The position numbers and the translations under genes were made by a program. DNA of 64,000 nucleotides, taken from NCBI GenBank assembly GCA_003024785.1, contig PUQB01000579.1, positions 32,126 through 96,125 of the forward strand, given 5' to 3'. The DNA is from Selaginella tamariscina (Eukaryota > Streptophyta > Lycopodiopsida > Selaginellales > Selaginellaceae). Below, piece after piece: positions 35,701-47,827 of the stretch. The notes under the pieces are model-generated. The model did no database searches and had not been told where the DNA came from. It saw only the letters and a list, made by a program, of their open reading frames with translations. How positions within the stretch are numbered: position 1 is the stretch's first letter; each line of letters opens with the position of its first letter.

Positions 35701-36961
35701 TCCAAGTTTGTCATGATTCATAAACTAGACACTTTGGAATTTGAAAGATGATGGAGCTAGTAAAATGACTTTTCTGGTGGCTATGAATGTGAAGGTATGT
35801 CAAGCAATTTGTATGATGATGTGACACATGTTAACAAACAAAGCTGTCATGTTAATGAGAAACAAAACACTGCAAGTATTACTTCAAGGTTTGAATTGTT
35901 CTCTCTATTTGTCCATCCATTTAAGGGTGGTGTGCAGTTGAAAGCTTCCCCTTGATGTTAAGCAATTTGAGGAAAGCACATTAGAACTGGGACACAAATT
36001 GTGGACTCGATCACTAATGATATCATTAGTAACTCATGAGACGAAAAATCTCATTGTAAGCCAGATCTGCTACATTTGCACATGTGAAAGTCTTATGGCA
36101 TGGTAGAAAGTGTGCCATCTTGATAACCAATCATAATGACAAGAATTGCATTAAAACCATAAGAAACAGGGAGATTTATGAGAAAATCCATAGAGAATGA
36201 TTTTTACAGTTGCTCATCAATCAAAAGAAGCTAGAGAAGACAGGTTGGGCAATGTCAAGGTAATTGGGTGAACTTGTCGCCATTAGTTAAATTTGCATAC
36301 AACAATTCTAAGCATGTGTTTACATGACATTCGTCATTTTTTATCACTAAGGTATTCATCCATGTTGGTGTTATTCAGTTTTTGAGGTTTCAACAATGAA
36401 TGCTGCCACATATGATCAAGTTAAACGATTCTAGTCAGTTCACGAGGATATTCACCACCACCTTGCCCATGCTCGAGAAGCCTACTGGCATATAGTGGAT
36501 CAATCTCGACAACCAGGACCACAATTTCAATTAAGTGACAAGGTTTAGCTTCTTTGATGTCATTGGCCATCCACATGACCTTGTAATAAGTTAACTAACA
36601 ACAATTAGGTCCTTTTCTGATTCTTGAAAGGACATCTTCAGTAACTTACCGACTCAAACTACCACCTATTATGCAAGTTTTCTACATTTCTCATATCATC
36701 CTCCAATTGAGTTACTCCTCCACCGCTAGTTATCATCATCGTCAATGAACTTGAGTTTGAAGTTGCTTCTATCATCGGCTTCAAACTTTGGAACGGACAC
36801 TTTATTATCTTATTGATTGGGTTGGCTATTCACCAAATGAATGTAGTTAGGAACTTGCCAACAATGTTTAACACACTTCAGATCTTGTAGCTACCTTCTA
36901 TCACTAATATCCTAGTAAGCCGAGTCCTCATGTGCAGGCTTATCATGGCAAAGAGGGGTAG

Positions 36962-37366
36962 TGTCATGATTTCATTAATTAGTTTTTGTCTTAAAATACT
37001 CAAACCCAAACCCAAAGCCATCATCATCATCGTCATCATTATTATCATTGTCATTGTCATTATCACTAGTGCTATCACCACCAGTGTTACTATCAATTTC
37101 AACTTCTAGTTTCATTTTTAATTCCAATTGGAGTTTCATTCTCAGTTCTAACTGGAATTACAACTTTCATTTTCCATTATTGTGTCATTATATAAAGAAA
37201 CCTTCATATTAGGTTTTTTTTAGAGCATTAAACACAAGTCATTCATGTTCTTCTCAATTATTTGAATTTTCATATTCTTATTTATGTAATTCTCTATTGA
37301 ATATAATTCTTTTTTCTTTTTTCCTTTTATTCTTTCATTTTCAATACTCTTGATAGGGTTGTGACA
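36962..37366 (+). repeat. 3' LTR of Gypsy element
   Basis: 405 bp, starts TGTCATGA and ends GTGACA. Homologous to 32332-32774 with small indels. Its ATCATCATCGTCATC-rich start gives a spurious Met/Ile-rich frame on the minus strand. Confidence 0.85.
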
Positions 37367-37559
37367 ATGACTATAAACTATTTGTTCCTATTTAATTAAT
37401 GTTACTTTATAATATCTAGATACTCTTTAAATCATACATACATATGCATGCACATTAAAATTTACTTTAGCTGTTTGGATATAACTCTTTTTTTCATATA
37501 TTTGCAACAATCATTGTTGCATCCTATTGACTTGATCTTCTTTAGCCATGACTTGAACA

Positions 37560-37569
37560 GTTGACAACA

Positions 37570-37603
<34 letters not shown>

Positions 37604-37630
37604 TGCACTCGCTCACGCACACACATCTAT
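37560..37630. repeat. (TC)n-(AC)n microsatellite
   Basis: Consecutive CTCTCT and CACACA tracts. Confidence 0.85.
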
Positions 37631-38554
37631 ATGTTTATATGCATTTATATTTATAAACACAATGTATTCGTTGTGCAACCTTGAAATAGAGCAAAGACTT
37701 GTGGGGTGTTATAGTCTAGGGTAATTTAAAAAGATATAAGGGACTTCTAAGATCAATGCACATGTTGCACAATGAAAATGGTAAATGGCTGAACTTATTT
37801 GTGAGTATGGATGCAAACCTTGCTACTAAGAGTGCCAAACTTGTAAGTTGCATGTGTGCGAGTGTGTGTGTTTTAAAAATAATCAAATGTAAACTTACCA
37901 GTTTGATTATGATTTGCAAAAAAGCAAATAAGTTTAAGAAATGCAGTATTGTATATTTGACTTAAACGAGAATGGTATCCCTCAACAAATTGGTATATCT
38001 AGGTTAGATCTATATTTTTATATATTTAACTTAATTAATTACATTATTTTAATATATCACACCAATATTTAAATGCTACACAAAATAATCATTTGCTTGG
38101 ATTGGCTATGAGATAGTTGTTTATTACATATTACAAAGAGTTTTTGTATGAAAAATTGTGTGAGGTCCATCATCTCACCCATACAACACTGGGAATGTTT
38201 AAGTTTATGAACACATTTGCTTAGTACATCCTTGTATATACGTATTTTTAAAATTATGAAGTTTTTAAATTTTTTGTTACTTCTTAAAGAAAAAATCACT
38301 AACAAAAAAGAATACTATCTACATATGTTAACCATCCTTAAGTTGGTCATCATTTTATACCTAGTGACCAATGTCATATATATATTGAAAACCAGCTTTA
38401 CTCTTAAACCATAAATTAATGAATATTAAAATTCTAGTGTAAGTGAGATGGTGACCAACTCTATCCATAAATAAGACAAATGGTAACTAACACTACTCGT
38501 GAACGTCAAAATGATGATTAACACTGTTGATAGGAGTGAAATATTTGACCACCC

Positions 38555-39345
38555 TCACTTTATAAGCTAAGAGTCTCAGTTTGTAAGGCAAAAGTTTTAC
38601 TTAATATTACAAGAATCTCACTTTGTGGGGTATTAATTTCACTTCATATTATAAAGAGTTTCACTTTGTAGAACATAAATCTTACTTAATGATGCTTGAG
38701 TTTCACTTCGTAGAACAAAGAATCACTTTGTAAGGCAAGAGCCTTACTTCATAAAGCTTAAGTCTCACTTTGTATTATAAAGAGTCTTATTTCGTGAGGT
38801 CTAAGTAGGCCCCAGTTTATTTTGTATTACAAAGAATTTCACTTTATACAGCTTAACTTTCACTTTGCAAGGCCTAAGTAGAGCCTGAGTCTCACTTATA
38901 TATTGCAAAAGTCTCACTGCACGAGGCCTAAGTGAGGCATGAGTCTCACTTTATATTGCAAAAAGTCTCACTGCACGAGCCTAAGTGAGGCCTGAGTCTC
39001 ACCTTCATATTATAAAAAATTTCAATTCGTAAGGGAAGAGTCTCACTTCATAAAATAAGAGTCTCAATTCGTGAAGTTTAAGTAAGGCATAACTCTTACT
39101 TCATATTACAAAAAGTCTCACTTTATAAAACCTAAGTAGGGCTTAAATCTTATTTCATATTGGTGGGACTTGAATCTCACTTTATAAATAAAAAAATTTC
39201 ACTTCATTGAGACTTAAGTGAGGCCTAAGTCTCACTTTATTAGGTAGAGGGTTTCACTTTATGAGGCTTAAGTGTGTCGCCTAATAGTTTTGTTCATATA
39301 GTTAGAGTTTTACTTCATTGGAATGGAGTCTCATTTCATATAAAT
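38555..39345. repeat. Degenerate GAGTCTCACTT repeat array
   Basis: A short unit around GAGTCTCACTTCATATTACA, alternating with 'GCCTAAGTGAGGC', recurs about every 30-60 bp for about 0.8 kb, heavily mutated. No coding potential is seen. The unit also reads as 'TAAGTGAGGCCTGAGTCTCA', a partly self-complementary stretch. Confidence 0.75.
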
Positions 39346-40603
39346 AATGATTGCTAATTTTTTTCTGATCCAATGGTTAAAAATAAAAATACATGAAATT
39401 ATTTTTCATATTTAATAATGTAAACCTCTTCAAAAAGGAATTAAAAATAAGCTTTTAAGTATTATTTACATTGCTAACTCAAATGCCACAACGGGTCATT
39501 AAAACAAATGAATACATGAGATTTAACTCAATATGAATGTTCATTTGTAAAAAATAAAATTTTAAAATTTATTAAAACTTATTCATTTCTAAAATAAATA
39601 TATCTTATATATTTAATTACTCTAAGTGAATAATGTATTCACAAAATAAACTTTTAAATCTGACAATATTCACTATTTAAATTAGTTAAATTTAATGATT
39701 AACATGACAATTAAATAATTTCACTCAGTAGACTTGCAAAAATACATCAGCTTCACAATATAACTTAAATATGTCCACATGAATTCAATATCTTTTTGTG
39801 ATAATGAAAGTTTAGTGAGTAAAGTCACACATTTCTTAAAACTTTTTTTAAAATTTTTAAAATTAAGAAAACTTAAAATAAAAACATTTAATAATCCACA
39901 TATGACTCACTGATTAATAATATTATACGATGTAAAATAACAAGACACAATACCAATGATCATGTGATGACCATGTTATGTATCACGATTCATTTAAACG
40001 ATGGCTAAGTGGCTATGTTATGTATCATTATAGATTTAATATACATTTACTAATGTCCAAGCTGGTTATATTATGTATCATTGTATATTTAATATACAAT
40101 TAATAATGTTCAAGTGTAATTTAAAATTTGTGATTCATTGATATAATTACTTTCAAAATGTGATTTAATTCTATGTAACAAGCCATCCTTTTATAAGGGA
40201 TACATCGTCACTGTTTTATAACATCGCTCTTCTTATAAAATTCAGTTTTATCTAACACGTTTTACATTCCATACAAGGTGCGTTCGTGTGTGTATAAAAC
40301 TCATATTCCATTATTATTTTAATTTTTTAATTACTTAATTACTTAGGTTGTGATACGTGGTTTAACACTGCATAGGTATGTTTAGTTAAGTACGTTAGAA
40401 TTTACTACTTGTTTGGGGATAAACCCGTCGAGTATACATACGAGTCTTTCTTCTAAGGAGAAACATGGGGCGTGTGTGTGTGTAGTATAATCTATGCTTA
40501 GAAAAGAGAAAAAGACTTTTTCAATTGGGCAAAGCCGAATCGAATGGCCCTGAGAAACAATGACTTGTGCTAACCTGATTAGAGCTTAGTATATACAAAG
40601 TAT
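39346..40603. other. AT-rich intergenic DNA
   Basis: No gene recognised. A short duplicated phrase ('ggctatgttatgtatcattatagatttaatatacat' and a near copy, 40010-40105) is present. Confidence 0.45.
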
Positions 40604-40805
40604 TCACAGTTGGTGATGTTTATGCCTCGGAGACGAGCCTCTCCACCCACACGACGCGCCGTTCCACACAGTATGGTCAAAGGCCTTCACAGCGGCATCC
40701 ACGTTACAGCCCGGATCCAGAGTCAGGATTCCAATTCCACGTGGCTCTCCAGTTCTGCATGAATATACGTCTATACGTTTGTACATGTATGAGGTGTACA
40801 CGTTC

Positions 40806-40845
<40 letters not shown>

Positions 40846-41869
40846 CTACTGTAGGCATATGTCCGAAAGGAACTCGAAAAAGTATGCATGTATGTTATCT
40901 ATACATACATCCGTTCGTCTACGTTCTAAAGCCTATATTATAAACCAAATGGATATTAAAATCTACAAATAAAATAAAGAAGAACACTTGCACAACAAGT
41001 GAGTTTTATTTAAATAGCTTAAATAGATGACTAAAATGTTGTACACACACACATACATATGGCCGTACATAGAAGATTTTATACGATTATTATACTATTA
41101 ACTACATTTTATATATTATAAAAGTTTATATATATATAGCCTCCAAGAGTGAAATATACGGTTCTAAATACGGTCTGTAAACGTAAATGTTCACTTAGAA
41201 ATTTTTGATTAAAGATGTGTTTGTGTGTGATTTTAAACATAATATGATAGGTGAAAACTTACTTGCCCTCTTTGAGAATGCAGACGTCCAGAATATTCCC
41301 AAAGCTCGAGAACTTGTTCTTGAGGTCCTTCTCGGTGACGATGCTGCTGAGTCCAGCAACCAAAACCCTGATGCCCGTTGCACCGTCAAACTCCGTCATA
41401 AGTGCACAGACCTCCCTCTTAGTAAGCGGCGATCTGCCTCTCTGCCTCCAGTATTCAGCCCGATTTGTCTCCCTACACAACTCGATCATCGTGATACGAA
41501 AAGAGGGAAAATCTACGCACCAAAACTCTCTTTTTCTTTTTTGCTTCTAGCTCTTGTACTTTCGTCTTTTTTTCGCACTAAAATCTCATTTTTTTGGTGT
41601 TTTCGCTCACCTGCCAAGACGAGTGCCTTCGGATCTGCCGGAGAACATTGCATCACTGCACAAACAATGTCGGAATGCGATCCTGGAGATTCGGAAACCT
41701 ACCTGGAGGAATGCCGATTAGGAGAAACGGAGCGCGACCTGGATCTGCTGCAAGGATCATCGCCAGCGGACCTTCTTGCCGGCGAGCACCTCCGATCCCC
41801 ATGCTGCCGCGGACAGACGTGCGTATACGTCCTCTCCCGTGACCGCTCCCTTGAACGCGAAGACCCCAT
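40604..41869 (-). CDS. Tra2/SR45a-like RNA-binding protein
   Basis: Four exons on the minus strand (41869-41703, 41655-41611, 41472-41263, 40754-40604) sum to 573 nt, an intact 190-residue frame. The start MGSSRSRERSRER gives an Arg/Ser-rich N-terminus (also SRSRSRSVSPNRHSS). A single RRM spans introns 3-4: IRVLVAGLSSIVTEKDLKNK (RNP2 region), FSSFGNILDVCILKEGK|TGEPRGIGILTL (RNP1 region) and AVKAFDHTVWNG. The layout resembles plant SR45a/Tra2-type splicing regulators, which act in the nucleus on pre-mRNA. RNP1 is unusual (RGIGILTL instead of RGFGFVxx), losing an RNA-contacting aromatic, and no RS tail follows the RRM. It is divergently transcribed from the ABCF5-like gene. An upstream in-frame ATG at 41911 is possible but lies on the TATA-side leader. 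Confidence 0.75.
40815..40846. repeat. (TG)n tract in intron 3 of the Tra2-like gene
   Basis: (TATA)n followed by an uninterrupted (TG)n run inside the 41262-40755 intron. Confidence 0.8.
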
Positions 41870-42178
41870 AGCTAGAGCCCTAGTTCTAGGCGGGATGAGA
41901 TATATACACACGTCAGCGCTTTATATACGTATATACCCAGAAGGTGAATCGATTCAGATTCTGGTACTACCTTCATCCGACGGTCTTTATTGGTAGTTTG
42001 AAATAGGAATATACTTTGATTTTGGATAAAAGAGTGAATCTGGGCCATGAGTTCCATCGGACATTGCTAAAATAGCCACGTGGAGATTAATAAGAATGAA
42101 CGGTTTTGATGCGGCCAGTTGTATGGGCGGTTTTGTATTTGGGGGTTTTGAGAGGCTTATGATTTTTGACGTGTGGCT
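41870..42178. promoter_or_regulatory. Shared divergent promoter, Tra2-like / ABCF5-like
   Basis: Only about 310 bp separate the two divergent start codons. A minus-strand TATATAAAG (41919-41927) lies about 50 bp upstream of the Tra2-like ATG, with an adjacent CTGACGTG (ACGT core). No clear TATA box precedes the ABCF5-like ATG at 42179. The arrangement suggests a bidirectional promoter, but separate core promoters remain possible. Confidence 0.5.
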
Positions 42179-45100
42179 ATGGAGCTCGGGAGAGCGAGCC
42201 TGCTGTTAGGCGGCTCAACTGCGGCGACAGACTTCACATGGCCAAAGAATGTAAGCGGCGGTGCATTCTCTATGCAGAGATGTCCGGTTAGGGTTCGTAG
42301 CAGGCGCAGATGGAGTGCATTCTCTGGCGCTTGTGCGGCTGGTCGGCAATACAGGTATGGAATCCGCTTAAATGCCGTATTTTTGCTTATATTTCCAAGA
42401 AAATCTCATAATCCTTCATTATTTATTACCAAATGGGAAAAGAAGCTTATAATCCGCATGAAAAAATGCGTTTTGTGATAAATTTCCATATAAGAACTTC
42501 ATAATTCGTTAGAAATTTTATTATCCAGATGAAAATCTGCAGTTTCTGACTATAAGAACCTCATAATCCAGTGCGGGATCGCATTTAACTTGGTTATAAA
42601 CCATTCTACTGGTATTTACATATAGAGACACACATGAATGTTACATAATCCGCCTGGAGTTAGTCCGATATACACGTTTATATTCCACACATTTATACAA
42701 TCATAGATGCTTATATCACACCACGTACATACTGTTCCAGGTTTTTACCCATGTTACGGTCATCCTATATGTATATAGGTGTTTATATTCCACACAAGTT
42801 TGAGGTTTTGCCCATATTCACATATTATCCACACATCCCATATGTTTACACTTTTAATGCAGGCGGTTTCACGCCAAGGCACACACGACTGGAAGATATC
42901 AGCTGTCTCTGTGTCGGTGAAAGAGGCTGAGCCGGCAGTCGAGGTAGAAACTCCCATATACGATTTCCTAGAAGAAGAAGAGAAGGCGGTTACAAAGAAG
43001 AGCAAAGGTACAAGCGGGGCGTCGTCTGTATCATCCGGGGTTAGGCTTGAGCACATTAGTAAGACGTTCAAGGGCGTGAACTTACTCAAAGATGTAAGCT
43101 GGGAGGTGAAGAAAGGGGAGAAAGTTGGGCTCGTGGGGATAAACGGAGCAGGGAAGACTACACAGTTGAAGATCATTACTGGGGAGATAGAACCCGAGTC
43201 GGGAAACGTGATCAAGGCAAAGCCAACATGAAGATTGCGTTTCTAACACAGGAGTTCGAGGTTGTACCCACTAGAACAGTACGTGAGGAGTTTCTCAGTG
43301 CTTTCAAGGAGCAAATGAAGGTATCCAAGAGGCTTGAGCAGGTTCAGAAGGCACTGGAGAACTCCACAGAGGATATGGTACTGATGGGTAAGCTTCTGGA
43401 CGAGCTTGATAAGCTGCAGAAGAAGGCTGAGGCGTGTGATCTATATGACGTTGACGTGAAGGTGAACAAGGTGATGCCGGAACTTGGGTTCTCCCAGGAT
43501 GATAATGATCGTCTGGTGGCTTCTTTCAGTGGTGGGTGGCAAATGCGTATGTCGCTAGGCAAGATCCTGCTTCAGGTGATTTCCTGTTACCTCTGTGTGT
43601 GTGTACCATTGTTCCCTTATATGTATGTCTTGGGAGTTGTGTTGGAGTTGTGTATGCATTCATGACAGTGGTACTTTTTCTAGGAACCGGATTTGTTACT
43701 TCTCGACGAGCCAACAAACCATTTGGATCTGGACACAATTGAGTGGCTCGAGGGGTATTTGAAGAAGCTAGAGGTTCCGATGGTGGTGGTTTCACACGAT
43801 CGTGCTTTTCTCGACCAAGTGTGTACGAAGATTGTGGAGACAGACATGGGTGTATCAAGAACATATGATGGTAATTACAGTGCTTATGTGCAAGCAAGAG
43901 CTGCTTGGGCAGCAGAGCAAGAGTTGAAGTGGAAGAAACAGCAGAAAGAAATTGCTCAAGCCAAAGAGAATATGAACAGTGCCAACAGTGGACAAGTCAC
44001 TTCTGCCAAACGGGTACGCGTGGCTATGCATACGTATATGGTATTTGTACACACACACACACACAGATAGATAGATAGATAGATAGATAGTTATGCGTGT
44101 TTGCATACATAAACCTATGCGTATATAATGGTATTGGTAATGCAGCAACTGGAGAAATTACAAGAGAGAGAGCTTGTCGACAAACCCTTTGAACACAAGT
44201 CAATAAGATTCCGGTTTCCTGAGGCTGGCAGAAGTGGTAGGTCAGTTGTCCATATACGTGATATGGATCTTCAATATGGAGACAAGGTATGCCAGATTGA
44301 CTTTTCTATACAATATTATGTGTATAATAGCGTATCTACGTATTGTAGGTCCTGTGTGTTTGTATATGTCTACTTGCATGGATTTGCTTACACATACACG
44401 CATGCACGCACGCACGTGCTGAGATGATATTTTCACAGGTTTTATTCAAGAGCGCAAATCTAAATGTTGAAAGGGGTGAGAAGCTAGCGATTATAGGGCC
44501 TAATGGTTGTGGAAAGAGCACATTGTTGCGTCTGATTCTGGAAATCGAGAAGCCCACACATGGAGAAATTTTTCTGGGAGAGCATCGAGTAGTTCCTAAC
44601 TATTTTGAACAGAATCAGGTGAGTATAGTTCTTTAGCATCATTTAATATAGTTAATGTGTTATTATGTATGCTAAAATAAATGCGTTTGAGTCTAACATT
44701 AAGTTATGCAGGCAGAGGCATTAGATCTTAGCAAACGGTATTACAAACGGTGGAAGAGGCAGCTGAAGATTGGAGACTAGATGACATTAAAGGTTTACTT
44801 GGAAAATGTAACTTCAAGGCCGAAATGTTTTCCAGGAAAGCAGCAGTTCTAAGTGGTGGAGAAAAGGTGAGTAAAATGTGTGTGTGTGTGTGTGCGCGCG
44901 TGCGGGTTAATGTATTATACTTGCTTGTAGGCCCGGTTAGCCTTCTGCAAGTTCATGGTTAAGCCTTCCACATTGTTGGTGCTGGATGAGCCTACAAATC
45001 ACCTTGACATTCCGACTAAAGAAATGCTAGAGGTAAGTTAAATATTAAGAATATGTCATTTATGTACGATATTAACGTTACTATGTGATTTCTGCCAAGT

Positions 45101-45879
45101 AAGATACGTTATTGTAATGTCTTTAGTTGTTTTATGGTTTTGTTTAAGTAGAAGAACAAAACACTAATAGCATGAGTATTGATATCAGGAAGCTCTGAGA
45201 GAGTACCATGGGACTGTGCTTGTTGTTTCACACGATCGGTATTTTCCTGAGACAAATTGTTAACCGCGTGGTAGAAGTTAAGGATGGTAAACTTCAGGAC
45301 TACAATGGAGATTACAATGTAAGTAAGCTTTTATTTATAGGTAAACACAATTTTTTTAGTAATGATTATCTAATAATGATATTTCTTCTCGTAGTATTAC
45401 TTAGAACGTAACCTGGAGGCTCGTAAGAGAGAACTTGAGAGAGAAGAGGAGCTAGAAAGCAAAGCACCAACAGTGAAAGCAAAATCGAAAATGTCAAAGG
45501 TATGACACTCTCTGTCTCTCTCATACACACACACACACAGTTTTATTTGCGTGTCATATGCGCATATACATCGAGGTGTATATAGTTATTTGTGCTTATA
45601 TTTGTTTGTCAGTGTATTATACGTCAGGTTGAGTAGACACTGTAGGGATTGGTGTATTTATGAGCAATATGTAGGTCATATATATATACGTCATACACAC
45701 GCACGCACACACCCCACGCAATTATGATGTGTAGGTGAAGATCCCTGATATTTTACTTGTTGGTTTTGGATTCTTGTGTATAGGCGGAGAAGGAGCTAAT
45801 GAAGAGGCAGAAGGCACAATCCTTTCAACAAAAGAATGCTAAAGGAAAGCTGAGCAAAAACGCCAAGCGCTGGAATTGA
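42179..45879 (+). CDS. ABCF5: ABC transporter F family protein (ABCF5-like), plastid-type
   Basis: Ten exons: 42179-42250, 42863-43575, 43684-44013, 44146-44286, 44439-44618, 44712-44866, 44931-45032, 45189-45318, 45395-45499, 45784-45879. The protein has two ABC ATPase domains and no membrane segment. Domain 1 has VGINGAGKTT, SFSGGWQMR, LLLLDEPTNHLD and SHDRAF. Domain 2 has IGPNGCGKST, LSGGEKARLAF, LVLDEPTNHLD and SHDRYF. The end is KMSK|AEKELM...KNAKRWN. Plant ABCF5 proteins are soluble, ribosome-associated-type ATPases; the Ser/Ala/Arg-containing N-terminus fits a plastid transit peptide. The donor at 42251 (GTAAGC) keeps frame; a later one at 42355 does not. Three one-base slips occur (A missing near 43223 and near 44730; extra T near 45242). 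Correcting them gives exactly 675 codons, so assembly errors are likely. Confidence 0.93.
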
Positions 45880-46050
45880 CCTTGGTGCTCATACGGCCCG
45901 ATTTGTACATATGGCATACGACAGAAACAAAAAGTATATACCGTAGAACGTACGTAAGGTGTTAAACACGCTTAATATAAACTCGGTCAAACCCTGGTTA
46001 TTATCGTGCCACGTGTAGGGCTTACGCGCCTAGGTTTATGGTATCCGTGT

Positions 46051-46202
46051 TGAAAGTTCCACATTTTAGTCGGCACAATTAAATTAGGACCAAGTTATGA
46101 GTGATTAGGGATGCTAATTACTTGGTGAAAGTTCCACATTTTAGTCGGCAGCAGTTAAATTAGGACCAAGTTATGAGTGATTAGGGATGCTAATTACTTG
46201 GT
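46051..46202. repeat. 75-bp tandem duplication
   Basis: Two direct copies, starting at 46051 and 46126 (TGAAAGTTCCACATTTTAGT...GCTAATTACTTGGT), are almost identical. They lie in the 505-bp gap between the ABCF5-like stop and the MOCOS-like start. Confidence 0.9.
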
Positions 46203-46221
46203 TTGAAGAATTCTTCAAACC
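46200..46221. other. 22-bp perfect palindrome
   Basis: GGTTTGAAGAATTC followed by its mirror complement to 46221 is a perfect 22-bp palindrome centred on GAATTC. It abuts the end of the 75-bp duplication. It could be a hairpin terminator-like or protein-binding site upstream of the MOCOS-like gene; function unknown. Confidence 0.75.
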
Positions 46222-46383
46222 AAATAACTATTTCTTGTGGAATCAATAGAATGTGAGTTCGAACTGTTCTTTAGTTGTTGTTTATATAGATATCGACAAA
46301 AGAGAGATAAGAGATAAGCAATAAGAGATTAAGAGGTTTAAGCTGGTTTTAAGTATGCAAAGGGGATTGGGCATGGTTACTCT

Positions 46384-47059
46384 ATGTACAGTGCAAAATG
46401 GAGCTACTTACTGAGGCACTTGATGGGTGTTCCATTGAATTTGGATACAGATGGAAATGTGAAGTCGAGGATGAGGAAGACTATACGGAAGGAGTTTCTT
46501 AAGGCTATACGGGGTGTCAAATCTGATGAGGATATGATAAGTGATCCTGAGAATCTTCCTTCCTTTGAGTCGGCATATGCCGAGTTTTTGAGAATCTTTC
46601 CCAGGTTTGAGTCTTTCTAATAACAAATGCGTGTATGTATATGTATATACAGTGATTGGATTTCGAAAATGTACTTTCTCTTCATACATGTATTCATATA
46701 TGTAGACATTCGTATTTATATTTACTTGTGTGTCTCATTATATACATATCTATATGTACATAGACATATTAAAGAGTGCAAAAGGCTTACTATACTGGAT
46801 AATTTCTCTTTCAACATGAGTTGCGTGTGTGTGCGCGCGCGTGTGTGAGAGAGAGAGTGCACATACACATTGTGATGTATCAATCTTCTAGCAGTGATTG
46901 AAGGCAGAAAAACGATATAAATATGTGTGTGTATCTATGAATACCTATCTATCTATCTATCTATATTTATGTATGTGTGTGTGTGTGCGCGTGTGTATGT
47001 CTATAGATGTATATATGTATGTATGTGTGTATGTATATAAACGCACATATATGCATGTG

Positions 47060-47097
<38 letters not shown>

Positions 47098-47782
47098 TGT
47101 GTGTCTATCTGTCATACCCAGTTCCGGTTCCATGTATGTACAGACACACACGCACACACAGTAATATACCAGTTGAAGGTGTCTATATGTATATATATGA
47201 ATACATACATACATATGTGCGTGTGTGTGTGTGTATACATATGTCATACCCAGTTGCGGTTCCATGCATGTATACACACACACACACACACACAGAGTAA
47301 TATACTTAGTTTTTAAGTTAAACGTTAGCTGATATCAGAAAATAGTACTTAGGTATGTACATGTATATATATGCATATGTGTGCGTATGTCGGAATATGA
47401 ATATATATATGTGAAATTCTTATGGACTTACTTATTAGGTTTGCGGAAACTCTAGATGTGGACGAGGTTAGAAGCGAGGAATATGCTCATTTACAAAACC
47501 GGGTATGTTTCGATTATTCCGGATTCGGACTCTTTTCACACCTGCAAAGAGTTGTGGATCCGAACTCTTCCACTTTCCGGTTGTCGTACATCTCCGCTAG
47601 CCTCCCAACCCATGCCTTGTACGGAGCTGCTGGCGAAAGCAGTCTAGAAGGGTATATTCGCCACAGAATCATGGAATGTTTCAGAATAAGTGAGGCTGAC
47701 TATTCTATGGTTTTTACCGCCAGCAAAGGTTAGTATAACAACATACTTACATACATGTATATTAACTACTTAAATAGTTACT

Positions 47783-47827
<45 letters not shown>

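Larger units (their letters stand above)
32332..37366 (+). mobile_element. Ty3/Gypsy chromovirus, complete but decayed
   Basis: Two related LTRs bound the element: 32332-32774 (TCTCATGATTTC... to ...GATCGTGACA) and 36962-37366 (TGTCATGATTTC... to ...GGTTGTGACA). Both carry TATATAAG/TATATAAAG and 'CATATTAGGTTTTTTT'. The flanks are ATGAC (32327-32331) and ATGAC (37367-37371), an exact 5-bp target duplication. The interior on + has a gag-like part with a mutated zinc knuckle (about 33531-33575, GDLNHNLENCHHH), RT (34400-34640: LFFIKIDLHGAYN), RNase H-like sequence (about 35000-35430), integrase remains, and a chromodomain-like YLIDWVGYSPNE (about 36800-36845). Stops are frequent throughout, so it cannot be autonomous. 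The LTRs differ clearly, which means an old insertion. Confidence 0.9.

Noticed and set aside
36878..37102. Met/Ile/Thr-rich minus-strand frame
   Set aside because: It is the ATCATCATCGTC-rich start of the 3' LTR read in reverse; low complexity.
41205..41996. 263-codon open frame on + overlapping the Tra2-like gene
   Set aside because: It is antisense to the exons and introns of the minus-strand RRM gene, whose splice sites, domain order and exact 573-nt length are convincing. The + frame has no recognisable domain.
42251..42354. Longer exon 1 of ABCF5-like ending at the GTATGG donor (42355)
   Set aside because: Joining 42354 to 42863 puts exon 2 out of frame. The GTAAGC donor at 42251 keeps frame and gives a total length divisible by three.
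46898..47300. Cys/Val/Tyr-rich frames on both strands
   Set aside because: Microsatellite DNA within MOCOS-like intron 1.
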